From the NCBI RefSeq assembly GCF_051622035.1, contig NC_135356.1, forward strand, positions 21,605,839 through 21,669,838: DNA of 64,000 bases, written 5' to 3'. The stretch is from Arctopsyche grandis. Lineage: Eukaryota > Arthropoda > Insecta > Trichoptera > Hydropsychidae. The number at the start of each line of letters is the position of its first letter. The first letter of the stretch is position 1. A model generated the notes under the pieces. It did not search any database and was not told where the DNA came from. It saw nothing but the letters and a program-made list of their open reading frames with translations. Made by a program: the position numbers and the translations under genes. This document shows positions 13,451 to 24,105 of this stretch, piece after piece.

Positions 13451-13783
13451 AGAGGTAGGACCGGAAGCGTGCTATTTCCAGGAAACAGGGCGTTTTGGGT
13501 TTATTTTCCAGGAAACAGGGCAAACTGCAAAGCTAGAGTGCAAAAAAAAGGTTCATCATAAAAATGAACAATACACGGCGAACAATGAACAAAGAACCGC
13601 GCAAACTTGGTCCGCTCTTTAGTCATTAGTAAAGAGCGGACCCAGAGTGCGCCGTTCATTGTTCAATTGTTGTAAATGCATTGTTAAAGGTTCGCCGAAC
13701 CTTTTTTTTGGACTCTAGCTTTGTAAATAGAGCCAAACCGCCCCGATTCCTAGAAAAAGCACGGTCTCTATCCGCGCTCTAGG
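13451..13783. mobile_element. Mutator-like MITE pair in inverted orientation
   Basis: One unit (13451-13619, AGAGGTAGGACCGG to GGTCCGCTCTT) is followed by TAGTCATTAGT, then an inverted unit beginning AAAGAGCGGACC and ending near CGCGCTCTAGG at 13783. The left unit also contains a duplicated phrase TTTCCAGGAAACAGGGC. The same unit occurs alone at 32542-32680. Confidence 0.7.
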
Positions 13784-13926
13784 TATGAAGTTGGCTGCGC
13801 CTCAGGGTGGCCAGCACAAAAAACATCGGCTAGCTCGTGGGTCGTAAGGCTACGAAAGCCGACGATCAGACAATTGGTCTGAACAATGTTTACATTGAAA
13901 GATGCCATATTGTATGTATTTGAAAT

Positions 13927-14300
13927 GGGTTTGGTGCAAACGATTGAAAAGCGCCAGACAGATTGAACCACAGATTAGCTGGATGGCTGCTTCAAACGCA
14001 ATCCTCGAATTCACGAATGAAAAATTGCACATCAGATGACGAGTAAGCTTTCGATGTGCACAGATGCAATTATTAAAATGGTAATTATTAAAATTGAGTT
14101 GGATCTTTCTGGCCAGTTTAAAACGGCAAAATTCGAAACTAAAGTATCAGAAGTACAGAACGTATACAGGGTAGGTATATCGGGACTTCGGGTAGATTTC
14201 GCTTAGTGTAAGTGCGAGCAGTGCGCACGCATAAGGTACACGTGTCGTTAATCTGTGGTTCAGTCTGTCTGGCGCTTTTCGATCGTTTGCACCGCATCGT
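13927..14300. mobile_element. MITE with ~40-bp TIRs, copy 1, upstream of the metallophosphoesterase gene
   Basis: The ends are inverted copies starting at GGTGCAAACGATTGAAAAGC (left) and its reverse complement (right). The flanks repeat TTTGAAAT (13919-13926 and 14301-14308). An 8-bp duplication suggests a hAT-like or related cut-and-paste family. There is no coding capacity. It ends 136 bp before the start codon of the metallophosphoesterase gene. Confidence 0.85.
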
Positions 14301-14436
14301 TTTGAAATAAGAATAGAGTGTGCCGATGTAACAATATACTGAAGTTCATCATATAAGATTGTAGGGGAACGCTGTAACAATACCTATCTGTCAAAGTGTT
14401 CGAGAGGGTTATTGAAGGGGGCCAAGACGGGGGCGC

Positions 14437-17400
14437 ATGGAGGTGTGCGTGCATCCGTTAAGCGCTTCGCCGTGCCTCGCGTGGCGAGATTTGAGTGCGT
14501 CGCAACGCGTTATAAGGGTTGCCGTAGCGCCCCCAGTGGGGCCTGCGCCCCCGGGGGCCGCACGTGTCGTATGCATGAGCGACACGCACGCGCTCACCCC
14601 CCACCTTCGACTATCCGTGCCTCCAGGTGACATCTTCATACATGCCGGTGACTTTACGCGCTGCGGACACCCTGACGAAGTTGCCGACTTCAACCAATGG
14701 CTCGGTATATATTTCATTTATAGAGACTCGTTTTAATCTATCCAGTGGTATTCAATAATTTCACACCTGCATTGAAAATAGGAGAGATTGCTCGCAAGAC
14801 AGTACGGCGGAAATAAAAAGTGTATTAAAATATTTTGTGTATTTTCAGTTGACCCTAGTAACAATTAAACTTCTTGCAGAAATGGACAAATTTCCTATAT
14901 CTTGAATGCGACTATTCAAAAAGCTAACTTCTTTTTGGACACATTTATTTTATTTTCAATGTGAAAATATGTATGCAAAACTTCCGGAGGAAATTTGTAT
15001 GTCCATTTAGCTGTCTATTCCTAATCCAACACAGTATTTCGACGGCAGAATTTTGTTCTTTTATAAATTGATTTATTTCTTCTCAGTTCGAAGAGGCGTA
15101 AAACAACCCTTCATCGCAATAGTCGTCTGACTTCTGCACGGAAATGCTGATGCTGCGAGTCCAAACTCTCACTCAGTGTCATAAACATCCTGAATTTTGT
15201 AGTCCAACTGGGAATTTCATATAATACATTAGATCTTCATTAGTTTAGTTCAGGAATATCTTGAACAGTACTGGATGACTCAACAAAGTTTTCAAAATGG
15301 ATTTCACTCATCCGTATTATATTTTTACAGGAAAATTACCGCACAAACACAAAATAGTCATTGCAGGAAATCACGAGTTAAGCTTTGACAAGAATTTCAC
15401 TCATCCGCTGAAGAATGTGGGATCAGTCTTGGATGATATACCGACACTCGGAATGGCGCGTGATAAGCTCTCCGACGCAATTAACTCCCTGAACGTAAAG
15501 AATCTCTTAACCAACTGTACTTACTTAGAAGACGCTTCAGTGGAAATATACGGAATAAAAATCTACGGCACACCATGGCAAGATATACAAAATATTGTAC
15601 TGACTCCATTGTATTGTGTTTACTTATTTTGATCTATTTGCATGTGATAGGCAGCCGGAGTTTTGGAAATGGGCTTTCAACATTCCCAGGGGATCAGCCT
15701 GTTTGGAGAAATGGATGAAGATTCCTTTAGATACCGACATACTGGTGTCGCACACGCCTCCAATAGGTCACGGTGATCTTTGCTGTAGCGGAGTACGTGC
15801 GGGATGTGTTGAACTTCTTTCAGTTCTGCAGCAAAGGCTCAACGTCAAGTATCACGTATTTGGTCATGTGCATGAAGGCAAGTGGAATACTATATATATG
15901 GCTGGTCTCGAGTAATGGAGGAATTTGTTTATCAATATAAAGATTCTGGAGTATTCAAAAATATGCTTGGGAATTTAACGAACACCGTTTTTTTTATCGA
16001 TGAAACAAATTGCACCATTATATATGACGCACTTTGGCATTGTGCGGTATGTTGCATTGTACTTGCGTTCTAATTGCTAGAAAATTTTTTTTATGTGTTT
16101 GTGCTGCGACTGTTTTAAATAGCTATGTTCCATTTATTTTTTTACATACTTGTTTATTACGTTATTTGTGCCATGACAGGAATTACCCCAAATATGATTA
16201 GATTAATTTTTGTACATAAGTACTAACAATCTTTTTAATATAACAGTACATATAATATAAAAAGAGACATCTATGGACAATTAACGAATTTTTGATACAC
16301 AGCAAATTTGTTAAAAATACATTTTATAAGATTCGACAAATTTAGGATTCCAATAACTCGAATTTGTGAGTAACTGAGGGGGAGAATACTAATTTATTGG
16401 GCCCGTCACAACAATTAGGCTTGAAAAATCGGTAAATTTTAACGGTCGACCTATCTACTGGTATGCAACAGCTCTACTAGTGTACTAAGCTATGGCTTTG
16501 TCAAGTGTTCAGCTCGAAACTGAGGTAAAAAGTAAAAAAAAGGTAAACGTCTGTGGAAGAAGTTGTCCCATTTACTAAAGTGTAAAATTTGTATGGAATC
16601 AAACTCATTATTAATATATTTTTTAATTAATTTAATACTTGGGAAAGGAGGCATAACCGATGGATTCAATTTCGAAACCAACAACCTCTTGGTGGCTAGG
16701 AGTGATGAAACCACCAAGCTATGTATGTATGCTGCTGGTTCATTACATCATCATGTATGTATGCTGCTGGAAATTGGCTAAATATGTAACTAATGTAATG
16801 ATAACCCTTGTTAACTTTACTTGATTCTATATAAATTACATTCATAATTGGAGATGTAAACGATATATAATAGCCGATGGATTCTAGCCAGCACTGAGAG
16901 ATTTCTGGGATCGATCCCGTGCTAATTTTTAATAAGGCTGGTTAGACTTGGATATTTTTGACTCCAAGTCAATCGTCTCTTATCAGAATTTGCCAATTTA
17001 TCTGATTTGTATTGTTGAAACGGTTCCTTAAATTGGCAAAAATCATCCTACCTGTTGTCACAAATATCTGAATTTAATTCATGTACAATATGTACAAGTC
17101 TAAATCCATAGATGTCTCAATGGATTAATTAATTAATTGTTAATTTCTTCATGTTCTTCAGCCTCTCGAAATACAGTGATATTTATGTAATAAAAATTGA
17201 TGCAATGTTTGTAATTAATTGTCTAGGAAGGCGCATTCCTGGTATATATCTATGTAAAAATAAAATGTTCTAACCTGGATTATGGTTGGATATGAATAGA
17301 ACAAAATTGTATGTAATTTACCAACTATTGCTGTGCTAAAAATTACGATATAAACTGTACTTTTCCAATTACACGGATTGCTGTTAAAATTGTATTAATT

Positions 17401-17538
17401 GATTTTTCAGGTTATGGCATATCGTCCGATGGCAAAATCATATTCGTCAATGCATCCACTTGCGACATAAATTACTTGCCCAATAATCCCCCTATAGTCT
17501 TCGATATCAAAATGCCTCCCGGTGCTGTGAAAGACTAA
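14437..17538 (+). CDS. MPPED/UPF0046 family metallophosphoesterase (CG16717-like), four exons
   Basis: Spliced CDS join(14437..14704, 15331..15577, 15651..15877, 17411..17538) gives 289 residues and a TAA stop. All calcineurin-like phosphoesterase motifs are present in order: SDTH (residues 48-51), HAGD (69-72), GNHE (102-105), SHTPP (205-209) and GHVHEG (243-248). These residues normally bind two metal ions in this family, whose vertebrate members MPPED1/2 hydrolyse cyclic nucleotides and phosphodiesters. The start is chosen because the N-terminus MEVCVHPLSASPCLAWRDLS resembles the family N-terminus and gives the expected length. The ending NNPPIVFDIKMPPGAVKD is also family-typical. Introns 2 and 3 only restore the conserved PWQPEF and HEGYGI joins if GC donors are used. 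Exon 1 is strikingly GC-rich compared with exons 2-4. The family call is very secure; substrate and physiological role are not shown. Confidence 0.95.
15578..15650 (+). other. GC-AG intron 2 of the metallophosphoesterase gene
   Basis: Exon 2 ends at ATG (15575-15577) and the intron opens with GCAAGAT. No GT donor nearby keeps the conserved protein. Splicing 15577 to 15651 joins TG and G into the Trp codon and gives TPWQPEF, the family-conserved sequence. The intron is 73 bp long and ends in GATAG. Reading through to the next GT (15597) would add residues absent from the family. Confidence 0.85.
15878..17410 (+). other. GC-AG intron 3 of the metallophosphoesterase gene, containing a SINE
   Basis: The donor is AAG|GCAAGT, a near-ideal GC-type 5' splice site. 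It splits the Gly codon of GHVHEG, and the acceptor TTTTTCAG|GT at 17410/17411 completes it as HEGYGISSDG. The nearby GTGG (15882) would shift the frame and destroy the C-terminus. The intron is about 1.5 kb and holds a + strand copy of the local SINE at about 16885-17275 and a - strand SINE-like fragment at about 16260-16440. Confidence 0.85.
16885..17275 (+). repeat. SINE copy in intron 3 of the metallophosphoesterase gene
   Basis: It shows a degraded B box (GGGATCGATCCCG), GACTCCAAGTCAATCGTCTC, TTGCCAATTTATCTGATT, TTGAAACGGTTCC and CATAGATGTCTCAATGG. Confidence 0.7.
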
Positions 17539-18673
17539 GCACATTCAACGATTTTAATTAAATCGGTTTCAGCTAAAGACAGTAAGTAATATATTATATA
17601 TGCTATATGTAAGTTTATGCAAACGAATATTCATTTTTGTACGTTGTTGTTAGGTGTTGTGATCCCATTATTATTTATTTATTTATTTGTCTATTAAGTG
17701 TGTAAAATTTTTTGGAAATTTACTTAATGTATCTGATTTACAAATGCATAATGTGATCTATTGTATGTATAAAGTATTTACAATCTCTAGAAATATTTTT
17801 TTGTATCTTTTGTACTTTGTCTATGTCTTTTATATGTGTCGCACATCCTAATGTGATCGTTATATGTTGCATATTTTTTTTATTTTTATAAATATCGTAA
17901 GTAAGTTTTATTCTTCCTTTTTGAGTTGTATGGCAGCGAAATTTCTATCAGTAAATAAAATAAAAAAAATTGAAAAACAAAAATAGGTATTTATTTCTTT
18001 ACATCCTGTAAAATTCATATTTTTTAAATATTAAATATACGTACATATACATATTTCCATGTAGGGAATGGACGAAAACCCCTCCACGCATCTACACGTT
18101 TTTATTTTATCAATGCTGACTTTTAGCATAAATGTCAAAATAAAAATTATAATATGAATTAGTCATTATTTAATTTAAAACAAACACGATGATGAGGTAG
18201 TGTGAAAAAAGTAACTGTTATAACTGTTCAACTACATATGTAACTTGTGAAGTTAAGTAGGGGCGGCGAGTAGGCGCTACTGATAGCTAGCTGTCATCGC
18301 GTCGATTTGACAGATAATTGAGATGTAATTTTTAATGATTTGTTTGGTGATTAAATTCATCTATCCCATCATTGTAGTTTTATGTTAGAGCCAAATGGCA
18401 GCTACCCACGTATGTCGGTAAAATATCGAAGCGATCAAAATAGTATAAGCGGTTCAAAATCAGCTCACAAATTTCGTACGCTTAGGAAATTCACTTAACT
18501 TACCAACTAATAAAAATTGTAAAAATGATGAATTAAAAAAAATATATAAAACTTAAAAAATTTAAAACAAGCGTTAAAAATTCGCAAAGTTGTACCATGT
18601 CAAATCATAAAAATTAAGATGAAATTTTTCATTATTTTCATGCACGAGAGTTTTAAGACACAAATAATTTTTT
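17539..18673. other. Intergenic region between convergent genes
   Basis: This is the 3' region of both the metallophosphoesterase (+) and ADAT1 (-) genes. AATAAA at about 17954 is a plausible polyadenylation signal for the + gene. 18250-18330 carries a short repeat also seen near 5770. Confidence 0.6.
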
Positions 18674-20004
18674 TTATAAAAAGAAATCTTGATCTGGTTT
18701 TTCACACCACACTTTAAAAAAACTATTTTTGATTATGTTCCACTTATTGTAATAACGATCTGACTTTCTTTTTATTTTCAAATATGATGTATCGTTGCTG
18801 TTTAATTGTTTCTTCATAACATTAACTTTCGACGATGCGCTAACTTGATTCGAAACCGATAAGAATTTATTAAACAATCCTTTTTTAGAAATCATCATGA
18901 AACATTTATCACTCGAAGCATTCTTCTTCGTAACTCCTTGCTTTTTTCCTTCTACTGCAGCTTCCAGTGGACTAAAAAAGAAAATTCAAATTAATAACTT
19001 AAAAATAACAAATACATATAAAGTGAGATCGTCTTATTCTTAAAATGTAAGTACATACAAATTATAAAGTAACCAAAAAAGTATCTTTTGGCTACAAATT
19101 TATATTTCAAAGGCTTAGGAAGTTGTACTAAAACTCACCGCTTCTTCACATTGCACCAAACTATACTAGACGGACATGGCTCTTTGGACAGCTCCTTTCC
19201 ATGAGCGAAAGCTTTGCTCGATTGCAATAAGGTCGGTGTGACTATCGGTGAAATATTATCCAGTGTAGTTGTAGTTTCATCAGACGATCGACTGATCAGT
19301 GCTCTATGTAGGGATATGCCGCACGATGGGTTATCATTAGCAATGATAATCGTTTGTACGGTTATTGGCTCTTTTAAGAGCATGTCGATAAGAGCACCTT
19401 GTAGGCCTAGGCGTATCCATCGGGCCAATTTGTCACTGCATGATATGGAAAGCGTTGGATCGCCTCTTCCTGGTTTCTTTCTGACCTGACCCAATATCGG
19501 GTTGGAGCAGTCTTCGCTGACATCGAGACCTGTATCGATGCATTTAGCACCCGTGTTCTGTAACAGCGATTCGTCGGTCTGTTTTAAAATAGCAGCGTCT
19601 CCGCATGGCAAATGACTGGAGAAGAAGTGAAAGTGAATGTTTGGCAGGAGACTGAACGTTCCCGTGTCATCTTTGAGGAAGATTGACTGCGTCGATTTGC
19701 ACGCAGACTCCATCTGATCGTACAGATATCTGAGGAAACCACGTCTTGCCATAACTTCAGCGTGGCTATCGTTTAATATATCGCCGCTTGAACTCAATTT
19801 GTTCCTCCCGATGCATTTAGACCCGGTGCCGAGGGAGACTACTTCGAGGCTTTCGTGGTTTTCTCCTGTAGATTTAATTATGCAAGACAGCACGGTCCAT
19901 TCTTCCGAATTAGGTTTTCCGGTTTTGGGCAGTTTCTCATAAAAATCGAAGCATAGTGTGGCTATATTGTCGGCGAAATTTGGTTTGTTGAAATAAAATA
20001 CCAT
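18674..20004 (-). CDS. ADAT1: tRNA-specific adenosine deaminase 1 (ADAT1), two exons
   Basis: Spliced CDS complement(join(18674..18971, 19139..20004)) gives 387 residues, close to fly ADAT1 and shorter than the vertebrate protein. ADAT1 converts A37 next to the anticodon of tRNA-Ala to inosine. Visible deaminase features are HAEV (His81 zinc ligand, Glu83 proton shuttle), LPCGDA (Cys134), and KPGRGD followed by SISCSDKLARW (Cys189), then the LGLQGALIDMLL stretch. Exon 2 carries the family-typical KKQGVTKK and a Trp-containing C-terminal helix. The intron is 167 bp, with donor CG|GTGAGT and acceptor TTTTAG|T. Met at 20004 is preferred because the next residues align with the usual ADAT1 N-terminus and its context is CAAAATGG. 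An upstream in-frame ATG at 20106 would add 34 hydrophobic residues not typical of the family. The gene is convergent with the metallophosphoesterase gene, with 1.1 kb between the stop codons. Confidence 0.95.
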
Positions 20005-20130
20005 TTTGAAATTATGTCTATCCAAATGAGGGCAAGTATATGAAAGTAATATTAAATAAAGGTAAGTATGCAATATACAAAAGTCTATAAGGTTATGTTT
20101 ATTCAATGCAGACTACAGATGGCGAAGGAT

Positions 20131-20476
20131 TAGGGCTACCAGGCGTCCCGGTATTTATGCCTCTGGTTCCAGCGTCCCAAAGGGATGTTTTGGAACAGTT
20201 AAAAATCGCAGTCTCAGATAAATTGCTTGTTGATCATGACACTTCTTATTGTTCCGAAATGCCGTAGTGAAATCATAAATCATTAATCGAAAGGTATAGG
20301 ATGTCACCTATATGCTGCTCGTCCTCTTTTTCTCCCACGTCTTTCCACTTGCTTCTCAGTTTTTTATTGCTGTAGAGGCTTTGAATTTCAGCTTAAGGCT
20401 TTGTACGGTTTCGGATGGTATATAAAGGAACAATAAAAATGCCCTGGTTTGGATGTCAATAAACCTGGCAGCCCTA
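20131..20476. mobile_element. hAT-type MITE (TAGGGCTACCAGG ends) upstream of ADAT1
   Basis: The termini are TAGGGCTACCAGG and CCTGGCAGCCCTA, with 12 of 13 positions inverted-matching. They are flanked by CGAAGGAT and TGAAGGAT, an 8-bp target duplication with one mismatch. The left end lies 127 bp from the ADAT1 start codon, so it probably sits in the promoter or 5' leader. Confidence 0.75.
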
Positions 20477-21318
20477 TGAAGGATACATAACCTCAATTGG
20501 TGTCAAATTGAATCCTCAGTATTTAAAACAAGAACAGCACAAAAATATAGTTAAAATTGCAATAATATCAACTTTAAATCAATATACACGCACATATACG
20601 CTTAGTTTTTAAAATCAAAATGTTTTGAACTTATTTATAGTAAGAATAACAGTACGTAAGTCAAAGTAAAATTAATTTGACACTTGACAGACATCATAGA
20701 ACTATGAAAACCGACCATATATTTTTTTATTTATTCAAAACATCTAAATATTTTTGGCTTCTTGTAGTAAGCTGTATTGATATTATAGGGGCTTATATTT
20801 AATTGCTAAGTAAATTAAAATGTTTGATCAGTTATTTTACGTGGAAGTGAATCGTAAACGTTAAAAGAGTTTTGAGAAGAATTAAAACATTTGAGCTTTG
20901 GTGATATCGAAGAATGCTCCATAAATTCTGTAATGAACGAGTGATAAGCGACACTGCTTGACAAAGTATGAGTATAGGAATAGTCTCATTGAAAATATTG
21001 AAATATACCTACTTCGGGCATTAAATCAGAAGCCCAAAGTTTTATCGATTCCGCACTTTTATGGTCGTTGCAGAGTGGAACATAAATACCTGTCATAAAT
21101 ACTTGCAGAAAATTAATTGGAGATATTTCAGTGGAAAAGATATTTTACCCGAGATTGGGATGAGATTGATGCCTAAATTGGGTGACAGAAGAAAATTAAA
21201 TTTAAATTCTTTTAGTCAGTTATTATAAATAGCCAATAAATATAAAAAGCTGTCAGTATTATAAATAAATGGTGAGTTTATCTTGACAATTGGTTCGTAA
21301 TTTGATATATAAATTTTT

Positions 21319-21702
21319 GGGGTTTGGTGCAAACGATCGAAAAGCGCCAGACAGATTGAACCACAAATTAACTGGATGCCTGCTTTAAACGCAATTCTCA
21401 ACTTCACGAATGAAAAATTGCACATCAGATGACGAGTAACCTTTCGATGTGCACAGATGCAATTATTAAAATGGTAATTATTAAAATTGAGTTGGATGTT
21501 TCTGGCGATTTTTTAATAATTTAATAAGGAAAGATTCGGAACTAAAGTATCAGAAGCACAGAATGTATACAGGGTAGGTATGTCGGGACTTCGGGTAGAT
21601 TTCGCTTAGTGTAAGTGCGAGCAGTGCGCACGCATAAGGTACACGTGTCGTTAATCTGTGGTTCAGTCTGTCTGGCGCTTTTCGATCGTTTGCACCGCAT
21701 CG
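21319..21702. mobile_element. MITE of the same family, copy 2
   Basis: It shares the termini and most of the interior with 13927-14300. The flanks are AAATTTTT and AAATTTCT, an 8-bp duplication with one difference. Confidence 0.85.
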
Positions 21703-21924
21703 AAATTTCTGTTGTACTGAAAGGCTCGATGAAATGATTTTTTGAAGTCGAAAGTCTATGAACTGGAGTATACTGGTACCGGTAAAGATTTGTTGATTTG
21801 AGATTAAGTTTTCAAATTAAAAATCAATGCTAATAAGCGATCAAAAGTATTCATTGAAATTTAAAGGCTAAAATAAAACAAGCTCATAGCTTGGAAACCA
21901 TAAGAGATTGCAATTTAATGAATG

Positions 21925-22086
21925 TATGGAGGATGAACGAATGAGACGACTGGCATGTTAATGCACGTGTTTATTATATGACAGCTGAAGACAGAGTGAG
22001 TAGTAGCTCTCCGAACCCAGCCGAGTTGGTTCCCACTCGCAGGAAGGCAACCAAACTCGACCATGTCGTATAAGCGAGCCGCCACA
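21925..22086 (-). repeat. 3' LTR (in - strand orientation)
   Basis: This is the copy next to the polypurine tract. It has no differences from the other LTR over 162 bp. Confidence 0.9.
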
Positions 22087-22854
22087 TCACTCCCCCCCCA
22101 GCATCAGCGATACCAAAATTACAAAGAAACAAATTTTACAATAGAAAAAAAATTATTGTTACACAAAGAGAAAAAATTATTACGTGGGGAGAAAAAAAAT
22201 TGTTGACGTGGGTCATCCGCTGTGTACATAGGTGTACCGCCCTGAATGGTCGGTAGATTCGAGGGCGGTGACGTCGCGAGCAGGACAGTGGCTGGTCCGA
22301 TGGTCGCGCCGATGCGATGCGATGCTGCGGCGGCGCCGCTCTTCCGAGGCTGATGTCGGTTGGTGGGGCGGCGGGGGCGGCAGGGGCATCGATGTGGTTG
22401 ATGATACTCCGAGCTGGACTGTGAGTCGTTGTGGCTCGTGGAGGTGTTGTAGCGCTACCGCCCGTCTCGGCGTGACGACGCTCGTGGGGACGGACGGGGC
22501 CTTGATGATGATGATGATGATGGTGCTGAGGTGGTGTATGTCTTGTGGTGCTGGATGACCGTTCTATGTGTAGTGGATCGCGCATGACTCCACATCCAGC
22601 TGTCAAGATCGTCGTCTCATTCGCTCCCCCATTTTTTTATAGCACCTTTCGTCGACGTTGTTGCTGGACTCCAGTCGATAGGTAGATAGGTAGGTAGCCG
22701 TGTCTGCTCGTTTATTGTCACCCGCGGGCCGCGACGCGTGTTGATGGCGATGGGGGCGCGGCGGGTAGCTTCTCCCGCCTGGCTCGGCGAGGCAGGGATG
22801 AGCGGCATGTTGAAATTGATCGAGGCTGCGTGGCTCGATGTCGGGGGTCACCAG

Positions 22855-23016
22855 TATGGAGGATGAACGAATGAGACGACTGGCATGTTAATGCACGTGT
22901 TTATTATATGACAGCTGAAGACAGAGTGAGTAGTAGCTCTCCGAACCCAGCCGAGTTGGTTCCCACTCGCAGGAAGGCAACCAAACTCGACCATGTCGTA
23001 TAAGCGAGCCGCCACA
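22855..23016 (-). repeat. 5' LTR (in - strand orientation)
   Basis: This is the copy next to the tRNA primer-binding-like sequence. Confidence 0.9.
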
Positions 23017-23114
23017 AATGTAATAGTTTCAAAAATAAGAAGTAGTCTCACTGTATGTAGAATGGCGGAAAAATTCAGTTGTTATCAAATATGTATAATG
23101 TAGTTTATGTACAA

Positions 23115-23575
23115 ACTAGTGGTTTTACCCGGCTTCGTTCGGTATTTGTAATATAAACCGATTAAACATGGCTTATCTAATAGTAAATATTATTTTTTTT
23201 TATTAAATTTATTTGAATCGAAATAAAAATTTAAGGACAGTTAATTTGAAACGAATGTTTTTTTAAATATAAGGGAATCGGAACTGAAATTGGAACCGGG
23301 AGTCGGAAACGAAATCGGAATTGAAACTAAAACAGGAATCTGGATCCGGAACTGAAACAGGAATCGGGATCCGGAACTGAAAAAGGAATTGGGATCCGGA
23401 ACTGAAAAAGGAATCGGGATCAGGAGTCCTGATCCGGAACTGAAAAAGGAATTAGAATCCGGAACTGAAAACAGAATCAGGAACCGGAACTGTAAAATTT
23501 GAATTTAATAAATTTAATTCACTTGTTTATTTTTATTAAATTTCAGTCAATGAACAACGGGCGATTCTAGCTCTA
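23115..23575. repeat. ACTAGTGG-family end plus 25-bp minisatellite
   Basis: 23115-23210 repeats the left arm of the foldback family. It is followed at about 23275-23495 by tandem copies of a 25-bp unit built on GGAATCGGGATCCGGAACTG. Copies differ by a few bases and one is extended. No matching right arm was found adjacent. Confidence 0.75.
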
Positions 23576-24105
23576 GGCAAAAACTGTTGGCGAATATTTA
23601 ACGTTTCAATTAATTATCAATCAATACAGTGATATCGTTCCGAAGAGTATTATAAAATCCGCGTATTTTGTTCAGATAAATTCAGCATTTGCACCGGATA
23701 TAAGTTATTACGTATTGTGTTGAAATTTATCTTCGCGTGTGAAAAATAAAATCATTTGTTTTATATAAAGTGGATTTAAATTTTAAAAATAAACTATGTA
23801 TATAATTCTTAATGGTATCAAAAATAAATATCAGTGTTCGTTAAATTCCGTGTGCTATTTTTAAATATGTATTGAAGAAGATGATTGGCAAAGGAGCTTA
23901 AGCTATTGTTCTGGAGACTACATAAAGCTGGTGAATTTTCACGTTGTTTTATATTGTTGTGTAACTTTATTAAATAATGCCTTTATGTTAATTTTAAATA
24001 TTACATTTGAATTTTTCAGGTGGCAGTGAAGGTAGATTTAATTTAATTCGAGGAAAAAATTTATCTGTAGGTATAGTCAATTTAATTTTATAGTTATTTA
24101 TTATT

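Larger units (their letters stand above)
21925..23016 (-). mobile_element. Non-autonomous LTR retrotransposon (TRIM/LARD-like), recently inserted
   Basis: Two 162-bp LTRs (21925-22086 and 22855-23016) are identical base for base and flanked by a 4-bp target duplication AATG (21921-21924, 23017-23020). Read on the - strand, the LTR begins TGTGGCGG. A primer-binding-site-like TGGTGACCCCCGACATCGAG follows the 5' LTR (22834-22853), and a purine run GGGGGGGGAGTGA abuts the 3' LTR (22087-22099). The 768-bp internal region is GC-rich and contains a His-codon run, (CAT)n. It has no gag-pol domains that I recognise. Mobilisation would need enzymes supplied in trans. Confidence 0.9.

Noticed and set aside
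14524..14543. CTCF-like GTAGCGCCCCCAGTGGGGCC in the metallophosphoesterase exon 1
   Set aside because: Only the GGGGGCG half fits; about three core mismatches, and the sequence is explained by coding.
14412..14717. Open frames overlapping exon 1 on both strands
   Set aside because: They are shadows of the GC-rich coding exon at 14437-14704.
19214..19489. + strand open frame of 91 codons
   Set aside because: It is antisense to ADAT1 exon 1.
20005..20106. N-terminal extension of ADAT1 from the ATG at 20106
   Set aside because: The added 34 residues are hydrophobic and not typical of the family. The ATG at 20004 has better context.
22232..22558. + strand frame with a methionine run
   Set aside because: It is antisense to the LTR element interior; the Met run is the (ATG)n tract.
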